Assembly: GCA_030433075.1 (NCBI GenBank)
Contig: JAUILI010000005.1
Location: 1 to 64,000 of the forward strand
Reading direction: 5' to 3'
Source: Gammaproteobacteria bacterium
GTDB taxonomy: Bacteria > Pseudomonadota > Gammaproteobacteria > Pseudomonadales > Azotimanducaceae
Length of the DNA stretch: 64,000 nucleotides
Part shown: one piece after another, positions 33,654 to 41,889 of the stretch
Numbering within the stretch: the first letter of the stretch is position 1
How the letters are laid out: each line of letters starts with the position of its first letter
Notes under the pieces: model-generated
What the model saw: the letters and a program-made list of their open reading frames with translations, nothing else
Told to the model about the DNA's origin: nothing
Databases searched by the model: none
Program-made: the position numbers and the translations under genes

Positions 33654-35048
33654 ATGCAGACCTTCCCCGCCGCCCTCCCCCTTGCGGGTAAAACCGTCGT
33701 GGTGACCGGCGCTGGCCCCATGGCCGAAGCGAAACTTCGCCTCTTCCTCACGAGCCCCGCCCGGTTGAAATGGCTCGCCGGAGACGGGGCATCCCCGCCG
33801 GAGTTCGCCGGGCGGGTGGAGAGCCCTCCCCACGCGCCAGAGGCAATGGACTTTGCCGGCGCCGCCCTCGTCTTCATCGCCGAAGCCGATCCGACGGCCC
33901 GGCGGCAGCAAGCACGCTGGGCCCGGGCCGCCGGCGCCCTCGTGAACCTGGTGGACGAGCCCGCGGGCTCGGACTTTCAAACCCCGGCCCTCGTCGATCG
34001 GGACGAAGTGGTGGTCGCCATTGCCACCGGCGGCGCAGCTCCCGTGCTTTCCGTGGATCTTCGCGCGGCCATCGAGCGCCTTCTGCCGCCGCGCATCGGC
34101 CGCCTTGCCGCCCTCGCCCGGGAAATGCGGAGCACGGTTAAGCGCGTCCTCGGGGACTTCGAAGCCCGGCGCGTCTTTTGGGAGCGCGTGCTTCGAGGCC
34201 CGGCCCGGGATCTGGCCCTCGCCGGGGACCAGGAGGGGGCCCGGCGTGCCTTTCTCGATACGCTGAATCGTCCGGAAGCGCCCCGAGAAGGGGTGGTCCA
34301 TCTGGTCGGCGCCGGCCCCGGCGATCCGGAGCTCCTCACCCTTCGCGCGGCGCGCCTGCTTCGGGAAGCGGACGTAATCATTCACGACCGGCTCGTCAGC
34401 CCCGAAGTTCTCGACCTGGCGCGACGCGATGCCCGGCGCATCGACGTCGGTAAGCAGCGGAATCATCATCCTGTTCCCCAAGAGGCCATCGAAGCTTTGC
34501 TGGTTGAAGAGGCTCAAAAGGGCCAGCGCGTGGTCCGCCTGAAGGGCGGCGACCCCTTTATCTTCGGTCGAGGCGGCGAAGAGGTCGCGGCGCTGCGCGA
34601 GGCGGGCGTCCGGGTTGAGGTAACCCCGGGCATCTCCGCCGCCCTTGCCGCGGCGGCCTCCAGCCAAATTCCCCTGACCCATCGGGGGCTGGCGTCCTCC
34701 GTAACTCTAGCCTCTGGCGTCGGCCGCCGTGGCGGCCCCACCCCGGAGCTTCGAGCCCTGCTTGAAGGCACGGGCGCCCTCTACATGAGCGTGGATGCGG
34801 CGCCGCGCATACAGGCGCAGCTCCTTGCCCTGGGGCGGGCCGGGGCCACCCCCGTCGCCCTGGTGGAGCATGCCTCCCGGGACCGGGAGCGGACGATCTA
34901 CTGCACCCTGGCCTCGCTAGCATCGACCGTGGACTCAGAAGCCGTGACCGGGCCCGCGATCATCTTTCTTGGAGAAGCCGTCACCCAAGGCGCCGCCTAT
35001 GCACCGGCGCCCGCGCAAGCGATCCAACGGGAGGCCCAGCGCGCATGA
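33654..35048 (+). CDS. cysG: Siroheme synthase (trifunctional CysG)
   Basis: The 464-residue protein makes siroheme from uroporphyrinogen III for the sulfite reductase encoded downstream. The N-terminal half is the precorrin-2 dehydrogenase/ferrochelatase module (LAGKTVVVTGAGPMAEAKLRLFL; NLVDEPAGSDFQTPALVDRDEVVVAIATGGAAPVLS). The C-terminal half is the SAM-dependent methyltransferase (VHLVGAGPGDPELLTLRAARLL, VRLKGGDPFIFGRGGEE, TPGISAALAAAA). The start at 33654 gives the usual N terminus. Its stop overlaps the DUF2849 start as ATGA. Some dehydrogenase-motif bases are divergent (GAGPMA rather than GGGxVA). Confidence 0.94.
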   Translation: MQTFPAALPLAGKTVVVTGAGPMAEAKLRLFLTSPARLKWLAGDGASPPEFAGRVESPPHAPEAMDFAGAALVFIAEADPTARRQQARWARAAGALVNLVDEPAGSDFQTPALVDRDEVVVAIATGGAAPVLSVDLRAAIERLLPPRIGRLAALAREMRSTVKRVLGDFEARRVFWERVLRGPARDLALAGDQEGARRAFLDTLNRPEAPREGVVHLVGAGPGDPELLTLRAARLLREADVIIHDRLVSPEVLDLARRDARRIDVGKQRNHHPVPQEAIEALLVEEAQKGQRVVRLKGGDPFIFGRGGEEVAALREAGVRVEVTPGISAALAAAASSQIPLTHRGLASSVTLASGVGRRGGPTPELRALLEGTGALYMSVDAAPRIQAQLLALGRAGATPVALVEHASRDRERTIYCTLASLASTVDSEAVTGPAIIFLGEAVTQGAAYAPAPAQAIQREAQRA

Positions 35049-35329
35049 AACTCATCACGGCAAATCACCTTAAAACGGGCCGGGTGATCTACTACCAGGC
35101 CAGCCCCGAGGGCTGGACCGCCGATCCGGAGGCAGCCACGGCGCTCCCTGACGAGGTCGCCGAAGCCCAACTCGACGCGCTAGCGCGTGCCCCCGGCGAT
35201 GCCCTGGGCCCCTACCTCATTCCCCTTTCCGGCGAAGGCCTTGGCGGCCAGAAGTGGCGCCGGGAGCGCCTTCGCCATCGAGGGCCGAGCGCCGGCACCA
35301 CCCAGCTTTTGAAGGCAGGGCAACGCTGA
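35045..35329 (+). CDS. DUF2849-family protein of the sulfite reductase operon
   Basis: The 94-residue protein has the DUF2849 pattern: ITANHLKTGRVIYYQASPEGW at the start and a DALGPYLIPL segment. The family is found almost only between cysG and cysI, so it probably helps sulfite reductase maturation or electron supply, though no function is proven. It overlaps cysG by ATGA and cysI by TGATG, so translation of all three is tightly coupled. Confidence 0.85.
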   Translation: MKLITANHLKTGRVIYYQASPEGWTADPEAATALPDEVAEAQLDALARAPGDALGPYLIPLSGEGLGGQKWRRERLRHRGPSAGTTQLLKAGQR

Positions 35330-36972
35330 TGTATCGCTACCGAGAGGACGAAACGGCCCTAGTGCTTGAGCGCATCGAGGAGTTCGAGGATCAGATCGAC
35401 CGGCGCCTATCCGGCGAGCTGTCGGAAGACGCCTTCAAACCCCTCCGGCTCATGAACGGCCTTTACCTTCAGCTTCATGCCTACATGCTGCGCGTCGCCA
35501 TCCCCTACGGCACCTTGGATACGGCCCAGCTCCGGGCCCTGGCCCACATCGCCGAGCGCTTTGACCGAGGCTACGGCCACTTCACCACCCGGCAGAACCT
35601 CCAGTTCAACTGGATTGCCCTGACCGAGGTGCCCGAAATTCTTCGCGAGCTTGCCAAGGTCGGCCTTCACGCGATCCAAACCTCCGGTAACTGCATTCGG
35701 AACGTCACCGCCGATCCCTTCGCGGGAGCCGCGGCGGACGAGCTCGAGGACAGCCGACCCTGGGCCGAACTGCTGCGCCAATGGTCGACCTTCCACCCGG
35801 AATTTTCCTTCCTCCCGCGGAAATTCAAGATCGCCGTCAACGGCGCTCGGGAAGATCGAACGGCGCTGCGCTTTCACGATATTGGCCTGCAGTGGGTGCG
35901 GGGCCCGGAGGGCACCGGCGGCTTCGAGGTGTGGGTCGGCGGCGGCCAGGGGCGCACGCCTCGGGTTGGGCGACGGCTTCGCGCATTTTTAGCACCCGAG
36001 GATCTGCTCAGCTACCTGACCGCCGTGCTTCGGGTCTACAACACCCATGGTCGCCGAGACAATCTCTACAAGGCGCGAATCAAGATTCTCGTCGATAGCC
36101 TGGGCCTTGAGGCCTTTCGAGAGGAGGTGGAGGCCTGCTGGGCGAGCCTGCCGAGGGACACCCTCCACCTTCCCGAAGGAGAGCGGGATCGGGTGAAAGG
36201 TTTCTTCCCACCGCCCCCCGCGGCGGAGGACGCCCCCGTCCCCTACCTCGGGCCGCCGGCCTTTGTGCAGTGGCTTAAGGTGAATCGCCGGGCTCATCAG
36301 CGCCCCGGCCTCGCAAGTGTGGTGGTGTCCCTGAAGCCCATCGGCGGCACCCCCGGCGATGCCACCGCGGCGCAAATGGCGGGCCTTGCCGACCTGGTGG
36401 ATCGCTACGGCTTCGGAGAGCTTCGGGTAAGCCCGGAGCAGAATCTGATCCTGCCCCACGTGCGCAACGGGGATCTTCTTGCCCTCTGGGAAGGGCTAAC
36501 AGACCTCGGACTGGCCACGGCCAATCACAACCTGGCGACGGACATCGTCGCTTGCCCGGGCCTGGATTACTGCAATCTCGCCAACGCCCGAGCCATTCCC
36601 CTGGCCCAGGCCCTTTCCGAGGCCATTGAGAAAGCGGGGCTCAGCGAGGTTGCGGGCACGCTACGCATCAAGCTTTCAGGGTGCATCAATGCGTGCGGCC
36701 ATCACCACATCGCTGATCTTGGAATTCTCGGCGTGGATAAGCGGGGGGAAGAGTTCTATCAGATCACCCTCGGGGGCCGGGCCGGGGAAGAGGCGGCGGT
36801 GGGGGAGATCACCGGGCCGAGCCTCTCGGCGGACGCCGTCCCCCCGGCCGTGCTGCGCGTCCTGCGCACCTACCTCGCCCTGCGCAAGCCCGGGGAACCC
36901 TTTGCCCGCGCCCTTCAGCGCCTTGGCCACGACCCCTTTAAGGAGGCCCTCTATGACCGCTCTGCTGCTTAG
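35329..36972 (+). CDS. cysI: Sulfite reductase hemoprotein-type siroheme enzyme
   Basis: The 547-residue nitrite/sulfite reductase family enzyme reduces sulfite to sulfide. The siroheme-[4Fe-4S] ligands are Cys409, Cys415, Cys452 and Cys456 (ACPGLDYC and LSGCINACGHHH, CX5C and CX3C). RGYGHFTTRQNLQFNWI is the substrate-side motif. A nitrite reductase is formally possible, but the cysG-DUF2849-cysI-cysH order makes assimilatory sulfite reduction far more likely. No separate flavoprotein (CysJ) is in the window. It starts at 35329 in a TGATG overlap, and its last 20 bases overlap the start of the next gene. Confidence 0.93.
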   Translation: MYRYREDETALVLERIEEFEDQIDRRLSGELSEDAFKPLRLMNGLYLQLHAYMLRVAIPYGTLDTAQLRALAHIAERFDRGYGHFTTRQNLQFNWIALTEVPEILRELAKVGLHAIQTSGNCIRNVTADPFAGAAADELEDSRPWAELLRQWSTFHPEFSFLPRKFKIAVNGAREDRTALRFHDIGLQWVRGPEGTGGFEVWVGGGQGRTPRVGRRLRAFLAPEDLLSYLTAVLRVYNTHGRRDNLYKARIKILVDSLGLEAFREEVEACWASLPRDTLHLPEGERDRVKGFFPPPPAAEDAPVPYLGPPAFVQWLKVNRRAHQRPGLASVVVSLKPIGGTPGDATAAQMAGLADLVDRYGFGELRVSPEQNLILPHVRNGDLLALWEGLTDLGLATANHNLATDIVACPGLDYCNLANARAIPLAQALSEAIEKAGLSEVAGTLRIKLSGCINACGHHHIADLGILGVDKRGEEFYQITLGGRAGEEAAVGEITGPSLSADAVPPAVLRVLRTYLALRKPGEPFARALQRLGHDPFKEALYDRSAA

Positions 36973-38032
36973 GCCCGAAGGCGCGCCCGCGCCGAAGCTG
37001 CCCACCCTGCCCCAGGTACCCGGAGACACCCTGTGGTCGGCCCTCGGGCCGGAAACGCTGGGGGCCCCGGCCCTGGAGATTGCCTTCCCAAGCTTCAAGG
37101 ACGGCCGGGGCTTTACCCTGGCTCGGGAGCTTCGGGATCGGCTGGGCTACCGTGGATGGCTTCGCGCCAGCGGTGATCTGCTTCCCGATCAGGCCACCCA
37201 CCTCCGAGACGTGGGCTTCGATGACGTCCTCGTCAGCGAGGACCACACCCTCCCCGCCTGGGAGCGGGCAGCACAGCGCTTCAAGCGCAGGCTCCAACGC
37301 ATCGCTGCCGAGCCCTCGCCGCGAGCGGTGGCGCCCCTAGGCGACTCGGTCCAGGCCCTCAACGACCACTTCGCGGCGCTGTCCACGGAAGCGCTGTTCG
37401 AAGAGAGCCTCCGCCGGCGCTGGCCCGGGGCCATTGCCGTGCTCTCCTCCTTCGGCGCCGAAGCCGCGGTCACGCTGCACCTGGCGGCCCAGGTGGATCG
37501 CTTTACCCCGGTCCTGTTCCTCGACACAGGGAAGCTCTTCCCGGAAACGCTGGCCTACCAAAGAGCCCTCGTGCAGCGCCTCGGCCTTGGCAACGTTCGC
37601 GTCATCAAGCCCGCGCCGGCGGCCCTCGCCGCCGTAGACCCCCAGGGGGATCTCTGGACCCGGGACTGCAACGCCTGCTGCGCCCTGCGGAAGGTGGAAC
37701 CGCTGACGCCGGAAGCGGAGGCCTTTTCCGTGCTCATCACCGGCCGTAAGCGCGTGCACGGGGATGACCGGGAGCGCCTTCCGATCCTAGAGCGGCAGGG
37801 GACCCAACTTCGCTTAAACCCCCTCGCGGCCTGGAGCGAAGCGGAGGTCGAAGCCTACTTCGAGCGCTTTGACCTGCCCCGCCACCCGCTTTGGGCCCAG
37901 GGCTACCGCTCCCTAGGCTGTGCCCCCTGCACGGCCCCCGCGGGCGCTGCCGGGCCACGCTCCGGGCGCTGGGCGGGGCAAGGCAAAACGGAGTGTGGGA
38001 TCCACCGACCGCAGGTGGTTACGGTAAGGTAA
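36953..38032 (+). CDS. cysH: DUF934::CysH fusion, APS reductase type
   Basis: The 359-residue protein joins an N-terminal DUF934 domain (about 40-118; SFKDGRGFTLARELRDRLGYRGWLRASGD) to a C-terminal CysH domain (from about 125; SSFGAEAAVTLHL, DTGKLFPETL). Four iron-sulfur cysteines, Cys242-Cys243 and Cys323-x-x-Cys326, and catalytic Cys348 in ECGIH show the assimilatory APS reductase type, making sulfite from adenylylsulfate and not needing PAPS. An ideal AGGAGG six bases upstream fixes the start at 36953, overlapping cysI by 20 bases. In many bacteria DUF934 is a separate gene next to cysH. Confidence 0.92.
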   Translation: MTALLLRPEGAPAPKLPTLPQVPGDTLWSALGPETLGAPALEIAFPSFKDGRGFTLARELRDRLGYRGWLRASGDLLPDQATHLRDVGFDDVLVSEDHTLPAWERAAQRFKRRLQRIAAEPSPRAVAPLGDSVQALNDHFAALSTEALFEESLRRRWPGAIAVLSSFGAEAAVTLHLAAQVDRFTPVLFLDTGKLFPETLAYQRALVQRLGLGNVRVIKPAPAALAAVDPQGDLWTRDCNACCALRKVEPLTPEAEAFSVLITGRKRVHGDDRERLPILERQGTQLRLNPLAAWSEAEVEAYFERFDLPRHPLWAQGYRSLGCAPCTAPAGAAGPRSGRWAGQGKTECGIHRPQVVTVR

Positions 38033-38060
38033 GTCAACACCGGGAAAGGACACGTCGCTC

Positions 38061-39065
38061 ATGATTCATCGCAGTATTCTCGATCTGATTGGCAACACGC
38101 CCCTGCTTCGCCTAAATGGTCTCTCGGAAGCGACGGGCTGCGAAATCCTGGGCAAGGCAGAGTTCCTGAACCCCGGGGGCTCGGTGAAGGATCGGGCGGC
38201 GCTGAACATCATTCGGGAAGCGGAGGCGGATGGCAGCCTCCGCCCCGGCGGCACCATCGTGGAAGGCACGGCAGGGAATACGGGCATCGGCCTCGCCTTG
38301 GTCGGCGGCGCCCTCGGCTACGAGGTGATCATCGTGATGCCCCGCACCCAATCCCAGGAGAAGAAGGACACGGTGCGGGCCTTTGGCGCCACGCTCATCG
38401 AGGTCGATGCGGCGCCCTTCTCGAGCCCAAACCACTTCGTACACTACTCCCGAAGCCTGGCGGAGCGTCTCGCTGAGGAACGCCCCGCCGGCGCCATCTG
38501 GGCCAATCAGTTCGACAATCTTGCCAATCGCCGGGCTCACGAACGCACCACGGCGCCGGAAATCTGGGCGCAAACGGAAGGAAAGGTGGACGCCTTCATT
38601 TGCGCCGCGGGCACCGGAGGCACCCTCGCGGGCACAGCAGCAGGGCTTCGAGCCTTCAACCCTGCCCTTAAGATCGGCGTTGCCGATCCCGCGGGGGCTT
38701 CCCTCTACAGCTACTACACGACCGGGGAACTGGCGAGCGAAGGCAGCTCCATCACGGAAGGCATTGGGGTGGGCCGCATTACGGGGAACCTCGAGGGCCT
38801 TAGCGTCGATCACGCCTATCGCATCGAAGACGCAGAGGCCCTACCGATCCTCTTCGACCTTGTTAAAAGCGAAGGCCTCTCCCTTGGCGGCTCCGCCGCC
38901 GTCAACCTCGCCGGGGCCATGCGCCTCGCCAAGGACCTTGGCCCGGGGCACACCATCGTCACCATGCTCTGCGACCTCGGCACGCGCTACGCCTCCCGGC
39001 TCTTCAACGCCGAGTTCCTCGCCAGCAAGGGTCTGCCCACCCCGCCCTGGTTCGACCGCGCCTAG
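38061..39065 (+). CDS. cysK: Cysteine synthase A-like PLP enzyme
   Basis: The 334-residue fold-type II PLP enzyme joins O-acetylserine and sulfide to cysteine. It has the start LDLIGNTPLLRL, PLP Lys43 in GGSVKDRAAL, the phosphate loop CAAGTGGTLAG and GLSLGGSAAVNLAGA. The substrate loop reads EGTAGNTGIGLA instead of EPTSGNTGIALA, which occurs in some relatives such as Cds1-like cysteine desulfhydrases, so the reverse reaction should be kept in mind. It lies 28 bases after cysH on the same strand and completes the operon. Confidence 0.9.
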   Translation: MIHRSILDLIGNTPLLRLNGLSEATGCEILGKAEFLNPGGSVKDRAALNIIREAEADGSLRPGGTIVEGTAGNTGIGLALVGGALGYEVIIVMPRTQSQEKKDTVRAFGATLIEVDAAPFSSPNHFVHYSRSLAERLAEERPAGAIWANQFDNLANRRAHERTTAPEIWAQTEGKVDAFICAAGTGGTLAGTAAGLRAFNPALKIGVADPAGASLYSYYTTGELASEGSSITEGIGVGRITGNLEGLSVDHAYRIEDAEALPILFDLVKSEGLSLGGSAAVNLAGAMRLAKDLGPGHTIVTMLCDLGTRYASRLFNAEFLASKGLPTPPWFDRA

Positions 39066-39092
39066 CGGCCAAGGCCTGGGGCGCCGCGGCGC

Positions 39093-39989
39093 CTAGGCAG
39101 GGCGTAGGCGCGGGGTCGCCATGCGAATGGGACTCGGCGCTGGCGCCGGCGCGCTCGCGTCGAAGAAGGGCACATCCCCACCCACCGTCACCCGGTGACC
39201 GAGCCGCTCCTCGGGCCAATAATCCCAAAGCGCATAGTGCTGAAGACAGCGGTTATCCCAGAAGGCCGTATCAAAGCGTTCCCAGCGGAAACGGATTTGG
39301 AACTCGGGACGCTCCACATGGCGTAGCAAACGCTTAAGCAGCGCGTCCCCTTCGGCGTTTTCCATACCCACAATCGCGGTGGTGAAGGCCCGGTTGATGT
39401 AAAGCGAGGGCCGCCCCGTCTCCGGGTGGGTGCGGACCACGGGGTGCGCGGCCTTGGGGTATTGCTTACCCGCGTCATCCACGCCCCGATCGGCATAGCG
39501 GCCGCGGTAGATATGCTCCGAGGTGTGCCAGGCAGAAAGGCCCTGGAGGAAGGCCTGCTCCTCCTCCGAAAGCACGGCGTAGGCCGCCTCCATGGAGGCA
39601 AACATCGTATCCCCGCCGCAGGACGGCAACTGGCGAAGCTGCAACATGGTGGCCATGGGGGGCTCGGCCTCGCAGGAGACGTCGCTATGCCAGCCATTGC
39701 CATTGGCGACCTTGGAATCGCGGTGGCAGTGAATGACAAAAATCGCGTCCCCCTCCCCGGACCCCGGCGCCGCCGGATGAACGTGAAGGTCGCCAAAGCG
39801 GCGGGCAAAGGCCGTTTGCACGGCTTCGCTCATAGCCGCGGGCTGATCCTTGAAAAACAGCACGCCGTGCCGAAGCCAGGCCGCGTGGATTTCCGCAAAG
39901 GTCGCGTCGTCGACGCCTTCCGCTAGGTTCACCCCGCGCACTTCCGCGCCGAGCACCGGTGAAAGGGGCGTGAGCTTAAGCTGTGTCAT
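39093..39989 (-). CDS. TauD/TfdA-family Fe(II)/2OG dioxygenase
   Basis: The 298-residue enzyme has LSPVLGAEVRGVNLAEGVDD at the start, H101-S-D103 in GWHSDVSCEAEPP, distal His in CLQHYALWDYWPEERLGHRVTVGGDVPF with the 2OG Arg, all like taurine or alkylsulfonate dioxygenase. It would release sulfite from an organosulfonate or sulfate ester using 2OG and O2, which the neighbouring cysI could reduce to sulfide. Its own promoter is at 40057-40029. It is convergent with cysK. Taurine itself is not certain because the TauD family is broad. Confidence 0.88.
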   Translation of the reverse strand: MTQLKLTPLSPVLGAEVRGVNLAEGVDDATFAEIHAAWLRHGVLFFKDQPAAMSEAVQTAFARRFGDLHVHPAAPGSGEGDAIFVIHCHRDSKVANGNGWHSDVSCEAEPPMATMLQLRQLPSCGGDTMFASMEAAYAVLSEEEQAFLQGLSAWHTSEHIYRGRYADRGVDDAGKQYPKAAHPVVRTHPETGRPSLYINRAFTTAIVGMENAEGDALLKRLLRHVERPEFQIRFRWERFDTAFWDNRCLQHYALWDYWPEERLGHRVTVGGDVPFFDASAPAPAPSPIRMATPRLRPA

Positions 39990-40028
39990 GGTCCATCCTC
40001 CCCAGGAGACCGATCCCTCAAGCCCTTG

Positions 40029-40057
40029 AGCCTACGCCGAGCCATCCCGAGCGCCAA
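40029..40057 (-). promoter_or_regulatory. Promoter of the second TauD-like gene
   Basis: On the minus strand TTGGCG (40057-40052), 17 bases, then TAGGCT (40034-40029), 40 bases before the start codon. This matches the TTG(C/G)C-N17-TAG(C/G)-T form seen elsewhere in the window. Confidence 0.5.
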
Positions 40058-40096
40058 GGGCAGACGACGCGCCCGCGCTGCGGCATGCTGGAGACC

Positions 40097-40333
40097 ATGG
40101 AAAGCACGCGTCTAGAAGTGAAGGTGAAGCCCAACGCTCGGCGAAACGCCCTGACGGCGCAGGAAGACGGCAGTTGGCTCGCGGAAATCACCGCCCCGCC
40201 GGTAGATGGGAAGGCCAATGCGGCGCTCATCGCCCTGGTGGCGAAGCACTTTGGCTGTCCCAAGCGTGCGGTCACGGTCAAAAGCGGCGCCGCTAGCCGG
40301 CGAAAGGTGCTCCTGGTAGCGCCTCAACGCTAA
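40097..40333 (+). CDS. DUF167 (YggU) family protein
   Basis: The 78-residue protein has the DUF167 signature: LEVKVKPNARRNAL, PPVDGKANAALIALVAKHFG and VTVKSGAASRRKVLLV. It is a small alpha/beta protein of unknown function. The start at 40097 has GGAG three bases upstream, which is close; ATG at 40085 has no site. It stands alone in a short gap between the divergent TauD gene and the M81 peptidase. Confidence 0.88.
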   Translation: MESTRLEVKVKPNARRNALTAQEDGSWLAEITAPPVDGKANAALIALVAKHFGCPKRAVTVKSGAASRRKVLLVAPQR

Positions 40334-40363
40334 CATTGGGCCGGGCCTAGGGGAGCACAGCAC

Positions 40364-41839
40364 ATGCGCATTGCCATCGGCGGAATCGTTCACGAAACCA
40401 ACACCTACTGCAGTGCACCGACCACCCTGAAGGACTTCAGCGTGCTCGAGGGGGAACGCCTGTACCGCCTGGCTGGAACGGAAACGCAAAGCGGCGCCGC
40501 CCTCGATCTCTGCACGGAGCGCGGCTGGACCGCCCTCCCCCTCCTCTACGCCTGGACCCAACCGTCGGGGACCATCGAGCGGGAAAGCTACGAGGAGATG
40601 AAGGCTCGGCTCCTCAGCCGCCTTAGCGAAGCCTTGCCCGTGGACGGGGTATTCCTCGATCTCCACGGCGCTGGGGTGGTCGATGGCATTGATGATCTGG
40701 AAGGCGATCTTGCCCACGCCGTGCGGGCGCTGGTGGGGCCCGGGGTCCCCATCACGGCGGCCTTCGACCTTCACGGAAACATCACGCAAGCCATGGCCGA
40801 CGCCTTAGATGGCGTCTTCGCCTGCCACGAATACCCCCATATCGATCAGCACCTGAGGGCCCGGGAAGCGGTGGCCTTTCTCGAAACCCTCATCCAGGCC
40901 CCGGGGAGCACCACGGTGCAGGTGGCGAGCCTGCCCCTGCTCATGCCGACCACGACCACCTTCCACGGCATCGGCGCAGAACTTCGAGACCTTTTGAAGG
41001 CCGTGGAAGCCGAGGACCCCGCCGTGGCCAACGTCAGCTTCTTTCACGGCTTCCCCTACTGCGATGTTCCCCAGGTGGGCTGCCATGTGGTGGTCACCTA
41101 CTGGGGCGACGCGGAAACGGCCCGAGCCATCGCTCGGCGCCTCGCCGGCGCCGTCTGGGAACGGCGAGAGGCCCTGAGGGCACAAAGCCTTTCTGCCGAA
41201 GAAGCGGTCGCCCTTGCCCAGGCCGCCGCCGAGGTGGATGGGGACGGGCCCGTGGTGATCAATGAAACCTCGGACAACTGCGGCGGCGGCAGTCCAGGCG
41301 ATGGCACCCATCTGCTCCGCAACCTTTTGGAGGCCAAGGTCCAGAACGCCTGCTTTGGTTTTATCGTCGATCCCGAAGTTGCCGAGGCGGCGCACCGCGC
41401 TGGCGTGGGCGCGCAGCTCGACATCACCCTCGGGGGCAAAACGGACACCCTGCATGGCGCTCCCCTGGCCCTTTCCGCCTATGTCAAAGCGCTCCACGAC
41501 GGTCGCTTGACGCTCCAGGCCATGGCTAAGGGGGCGCGCATCAACTACGGACTCCTGGCCAGGCTTCAGGTCGATGGCTTTGAGATCATCGTCGCCAGCC
41601 GCCGATCCCAAACCTTCGATACGGAGCCCTTCCTGGCCCTGGGCATCGACGTCACGCGCTTAGCCATCGTAGCGCTGAAATCGAGCAACCATTTCCGTGC
41701 CGGCTTCGAGCCCCTGGCCCGCGCCGTGATCACCGCGGACCCGCCAGGGCTGACCACCCATCAAGTCGCCGTGTTCCCACGGCAGAAGGCCGCCGGGCCC
41801 CTTTGGCCTCTGGATCCGAAAGCCCGCTATACCCCTTAA
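40364..41839 (+). CDS. M81-family metallopeptidase (MlrC-like)
   Basis: The 491-residue protein has the M81 layout: N-terminal RIAIGGIVHETNTY, DGVFLDLHGAGVVDGIDDLEG, TAAFDLHGNIT, FACHEYPHIDQHLRA (zinc-binding Asp/His set), then the MlrC C-terminal domain (VVINETSDNCGGGSPGDGTHLLRNLL, DITLGGKTD). MlrC cleaves linearised microcystin peptides in Sphingomonas, but most relatives are of unknown function. No signal peptide, so cytoplasmic. An MFS transporter follows 50 bases downstream and could import its substrate. Confidence 0.9.
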   Translation: MRIAIGGIVHETNTYCSAPTTLKDFSVLEGERLYRLAGTETQSGAALDLCTERGWTALPLLYAWTQPSGTIERESYEEMKARLLSRLSEALPVDGVFLDLHGAGVVDGIDDLEGDLAHAVRALVGPGVPITAAFDLHGNITQAMADALDGVFACHEYPHIDQHLRAREAVAFLETLIQAPGSTTVQVASLPLLMPTTTTFHGIGAELRDLLKAVEAEDPAVANVSFFHGFPYCDVPQVGCHVVVTYWGDAETARAIARRLAGAVWERREALRAQSLSAEEAVALAQAAAEVDGDGPVVINETSDNCGGGSPGDGTHLLRNLLEAKVQNACFGFIVDPEVAEAAHRAGVGAQLDITLGGKTDTLHGAPLALSAYVKALHDGRLTLQAMAKGARINYGLLARLQVDGFEIIVASRRSQTFDTEPFLALGIDVTRLAIVALKSSNHFRAGFEPLARAVITADPPGLTTHQVAVFPRQKAAGPLWPLDPKARYTP

Positions 41840-41889
41840 ATTCACTCTCGGATTACACTTCGCCATTCATCGCTTGCTGGCACCGCTCC

